Shown piece by piece: positions 4,760 through 5,876 of a stretch of DNA of 5,876 nucleotides. Under the pieces are notes generated by a model. That model searched no databases and was not told the DNA's origin. It was given only the letters and a program-made list of their open reading frames with translations. Position 1 is the first letter of the stretch. Each line of letters begins with the position of its first letter. Source of the stretch: Chloroflexota bacterium (GTDB taxonomy: Bacteria; Chloroflexota; Anaerolineae; J102); NCBI GenBank assembly GCA_003353825.1, contig PIVW01000375.1, forward strand, positions 1 through 5,876. Direction: 5' to 3'. Position numbers and translations under genes: made by a program.

Positions 4760-5797
4760 TTACTGAGGCGCGTGAATGGTCGAATCTGGATAAAAGTCCA
4801 GCCATACCCAATCGTACGAACTGAGACTCGGAACCTGATGTAGGATCTGGCCCTCGTATTCACCCGACAACGCCTGCCCTCTCGCCACATCCCAAACCGA
4901 CCCCGTTTCCTGATCGACAAGGTTTTCCCCATCCCACCTAAAAGTCAACACCTGATCGCCCACTTGCCTGAGATAGGCGTGGTAGTTTTTCTCTTCAGCC
5001 CATACCAAAACCGGCAAATCATCCAGCATGTCGTTGATTACCCCGGCCTGCAATACATAGGGAGACCCGTAGGCTTTGGCCTTGCCTTCGATAACCAACC
5101 CGATCACGAAATTCTGTTTGAAGTCGGGCCGAAAGAGCGGGTCAAAGCCACCGATGCCATTGGTCATCGCCAGAGATTCGGGATGCTGTTGTTTCCACTG
5201 GCCCCAGGTTGTCAGTTGCGAGGGTAGCAAGAACAGCTCGGTGCCTTTGAGTTCACCACGGATGGTCCTACCCCAGGGCTGAGACCAGATGGAGTTAGTG
5301 CTGTGATCCCACCAGGTCATGGCGTTCATGAATAGACCGCCGGCATTGCCGAATACTTCGGTTTTGCCATCAATCGTTCGGTCGTGCACGAAACCGGTGC
5401 AGCAAATCGGTCACCAGGTGACGAGGATCGGTGTCCCCCCCAATTCATCATTGACCATCTCCCGACCACGCAAAACCGAGATCGGATACGCTTTTGATTC
5501 GCCATCGATGCTGACGGCGATTACGAGTTCATCGTCGTGGAAGGGTGATTCCGCAGCTGTTACGAAAACAGGCTCGTAGATAGGAAGAATCCCGTCCCTG
5601 TTAACGAGGAAGTTAAAGTAGTAGGAATTGTCATCTTCGATTCTAGGGTTGGCGCCTTCGGGGCGAGGTTGTGTTGGCACTACGACGCTTGTTGCAGTGG
5701 ATTGCGGGGGCGTTGTGGGTGCGCTGTCACTGCCGCACGCCACCAGGATCAGGGAGGTGACCAGGAGGATTGTCGGGAGATAGAAACGTGAGATCAT
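4760..5797 (-). CDS. DUF3179 lipoprotein with in-frame TGA (candidate selenoprotein or nonsense-interrupted gene)
   Basis: Read through one TGA (residue 129), the frame encodes 345 residues ending at TAA 4762-4760. Residues 1-21 form a lipoprotein signal with lipobox LVAC (18-21), followed by a Ser/Thr/Pro-rich linker (to about 50), so the protein should be anchored outside the membrane. The rest matches DUF3179: VIAVSIDGESKAYPISVL (92-109), VNDELGGTPILVTW (115-128), then [TGA]-P-I-C-C-T-G, where the family has C-P-x-C, and FGNAGGLFMN, SIWSQPWG and LPSQLTTW further on. The second half repeats the module in degenerate form (VIGLVIEGKAKAYGSPYVL, VINDMLDDLPVLVW) without Cys. The TGA replaces the first Cys of the CxxC-like pair, and downstream conservation shows no decay or frameshift. 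Neither this alignment nor the sequence alone separates Sec insertion from a point nonsense mutation or read error. An internal GTG at 5389 could start a 209-residue fragment, but this would begin inside the domain. DUF3179's biochemical function is not established. It appears to be a separate unit from the sugar genes. Confidence 0.85.
5379..5401 (-). promoter_or_regulatory. Possible bacterial SECIS-like hairpins after the TGA
   Basis: Two mutually exclusive small hairpins follow the TGA on the minus strand. The first pairs CGGU with ACCG, then after a UU bulge CG with CG, closing a UGCA loop (5396-5379; loop 23-26 nt past the TGA). The second pairs UGCAC with GUGCA around CGGUUUC (5401-5385). 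Bacterial SECIS elements need a short stem-loop about 16-37 nt past the UGA with a G in the first two loop bases; E. coli fdhF also has a bulged U. Both hairpins fit loosely. Pairing was done by hand and such short stems occur often by chance. Confidence 0.35.
5411..5413 (-). other. In-frame TGA at a conserved Cys position, putative selenocysteine codon
   Basis: The minus strand reads TGG-TGA-CCG-ATT-TGC-TGC. In DUF3179 proteins the residues after V-T-(Y/F/W) are C-P-(L/I/V)-C, so this TGA stands for the first Cys. The same contig uses TGA as an ordinary stop after lacI (3504-3502) and after the nucleotidylyltransferase (483-481), and codes Trp with TGG, so a reassigned genetic code is unlikely. 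Confidence 0.55.
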
Positions 5798-5827
5798 GCC
5801 ACCAGTCTAACAGAGCTTCGTAGTCTG

Positions 5828-5858
5828 TATGTAGGCTGGAGAACGCAGGGGATGACAA
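5828..5858 (-). promoter_or_regulatory. Weak candidate promoter of the DUF3179 gene
   Basis: TTGTCA (5858-5853) is a 5-of-6 match to -35, with TACATA (5833-5828) 19 bp downstream as a poor -10. The spacing is long and the -10 weak, so this is tentative. The transcript leader would be about 25-30 nt. Confidence 0.25.
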
Positions 5859-5876
5859 GTTAAAGCACAAAATGTG

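Noticed and set aside
4760..5389. Independent 209-residue gene starting at GTG 5389
   Set aside because: It would begin inside the DUF3179 domain, lacks a ribosome binding site, and the domain continues upstream in the same frame through the TGA to a proper lipoprotein signal.
5411..5413. TGA read as tryptophan under an alternative genetic code
   Set aside because: TGG is used for Trp throughout, TGA ends two other genes here at the expected protein ends, and the aligned position is Cys, not Trp.

Overview
The window is a bacterial fragment of about 53% GC by eye. All six protein genes lie on the minus strand, so the biological order runs from high to low coordinates. The mix of a plant-like GDP-mannose 3,5-epimerase, a short HddA-like GHMP kinase, a tandem cytidylyltransferase-fold protein, a DUF3179 lipoprotein and heptamer tandem repeats between genes suggests an uncultured Chloroflexota (Anaerolineae-like) or a similar bacterium. 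This placement is an inference from gene content, not from a marker gene.

Layout in transcription order. (1) 5797-4760: a DUF3179 lipoprotein whose frame is interrupted once, by a TGA (5413-5411) exactly where the first Cys of the family's C-P-x-C motif belongs. The frame and the homology continue unbroken to a TAA at 4760. The simplest readings are a selenocysteine codon (a U-P-I-C motif, with small hairpins just downstream) or a fresh nonsense mutation. (2) 4759-4537: a gap holding a good sigma70 promoter and a LacI-type operator. (3) 4536-3502: a LacI-family regulator, probably autorepressed. (4) 3501-3302: a gap with a perfect 17-bp inverted repeat and a 12-bp palindrome. (5) 3301-2249: GDP-mannose 3,5-epimerase with all catalytic residues. 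(6) 2248-2122: a gap built largely of two different 7-bp tandem repeats plus a hairpin. (7) 2121-1324: GHMP sugar kinase. (8) 1311-481: tandem nucleotidylyltransferase with one intact and one decayed domain. (9) 480-1: N-terminal 160 residues of mannose-1-phosphate guanylyltransferase, cut by the window edge.

How they work together. Genes 5 to 9 look like a nucleotide-sugar operon. ManC would make GDP-mannose and the epimerase would turn it into GDP-L-galactose and/or GDP-L-gulose. The kinase and nucleotidylyltransferase would phosphorylate and activate a second sugar or polyol, substrate unknown, presumably for a cell-surface glycan or glycolipid. The last three genes are tightly packed (12 bp between kinase and nucleotidylyltransferase; TGA directly followed by ATG between nucleotidylyltransferase and manC). 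LacI may control the operon, but only its own promoter carries a convincing operator here. The DUF3179 gene appears to be a separate unit.
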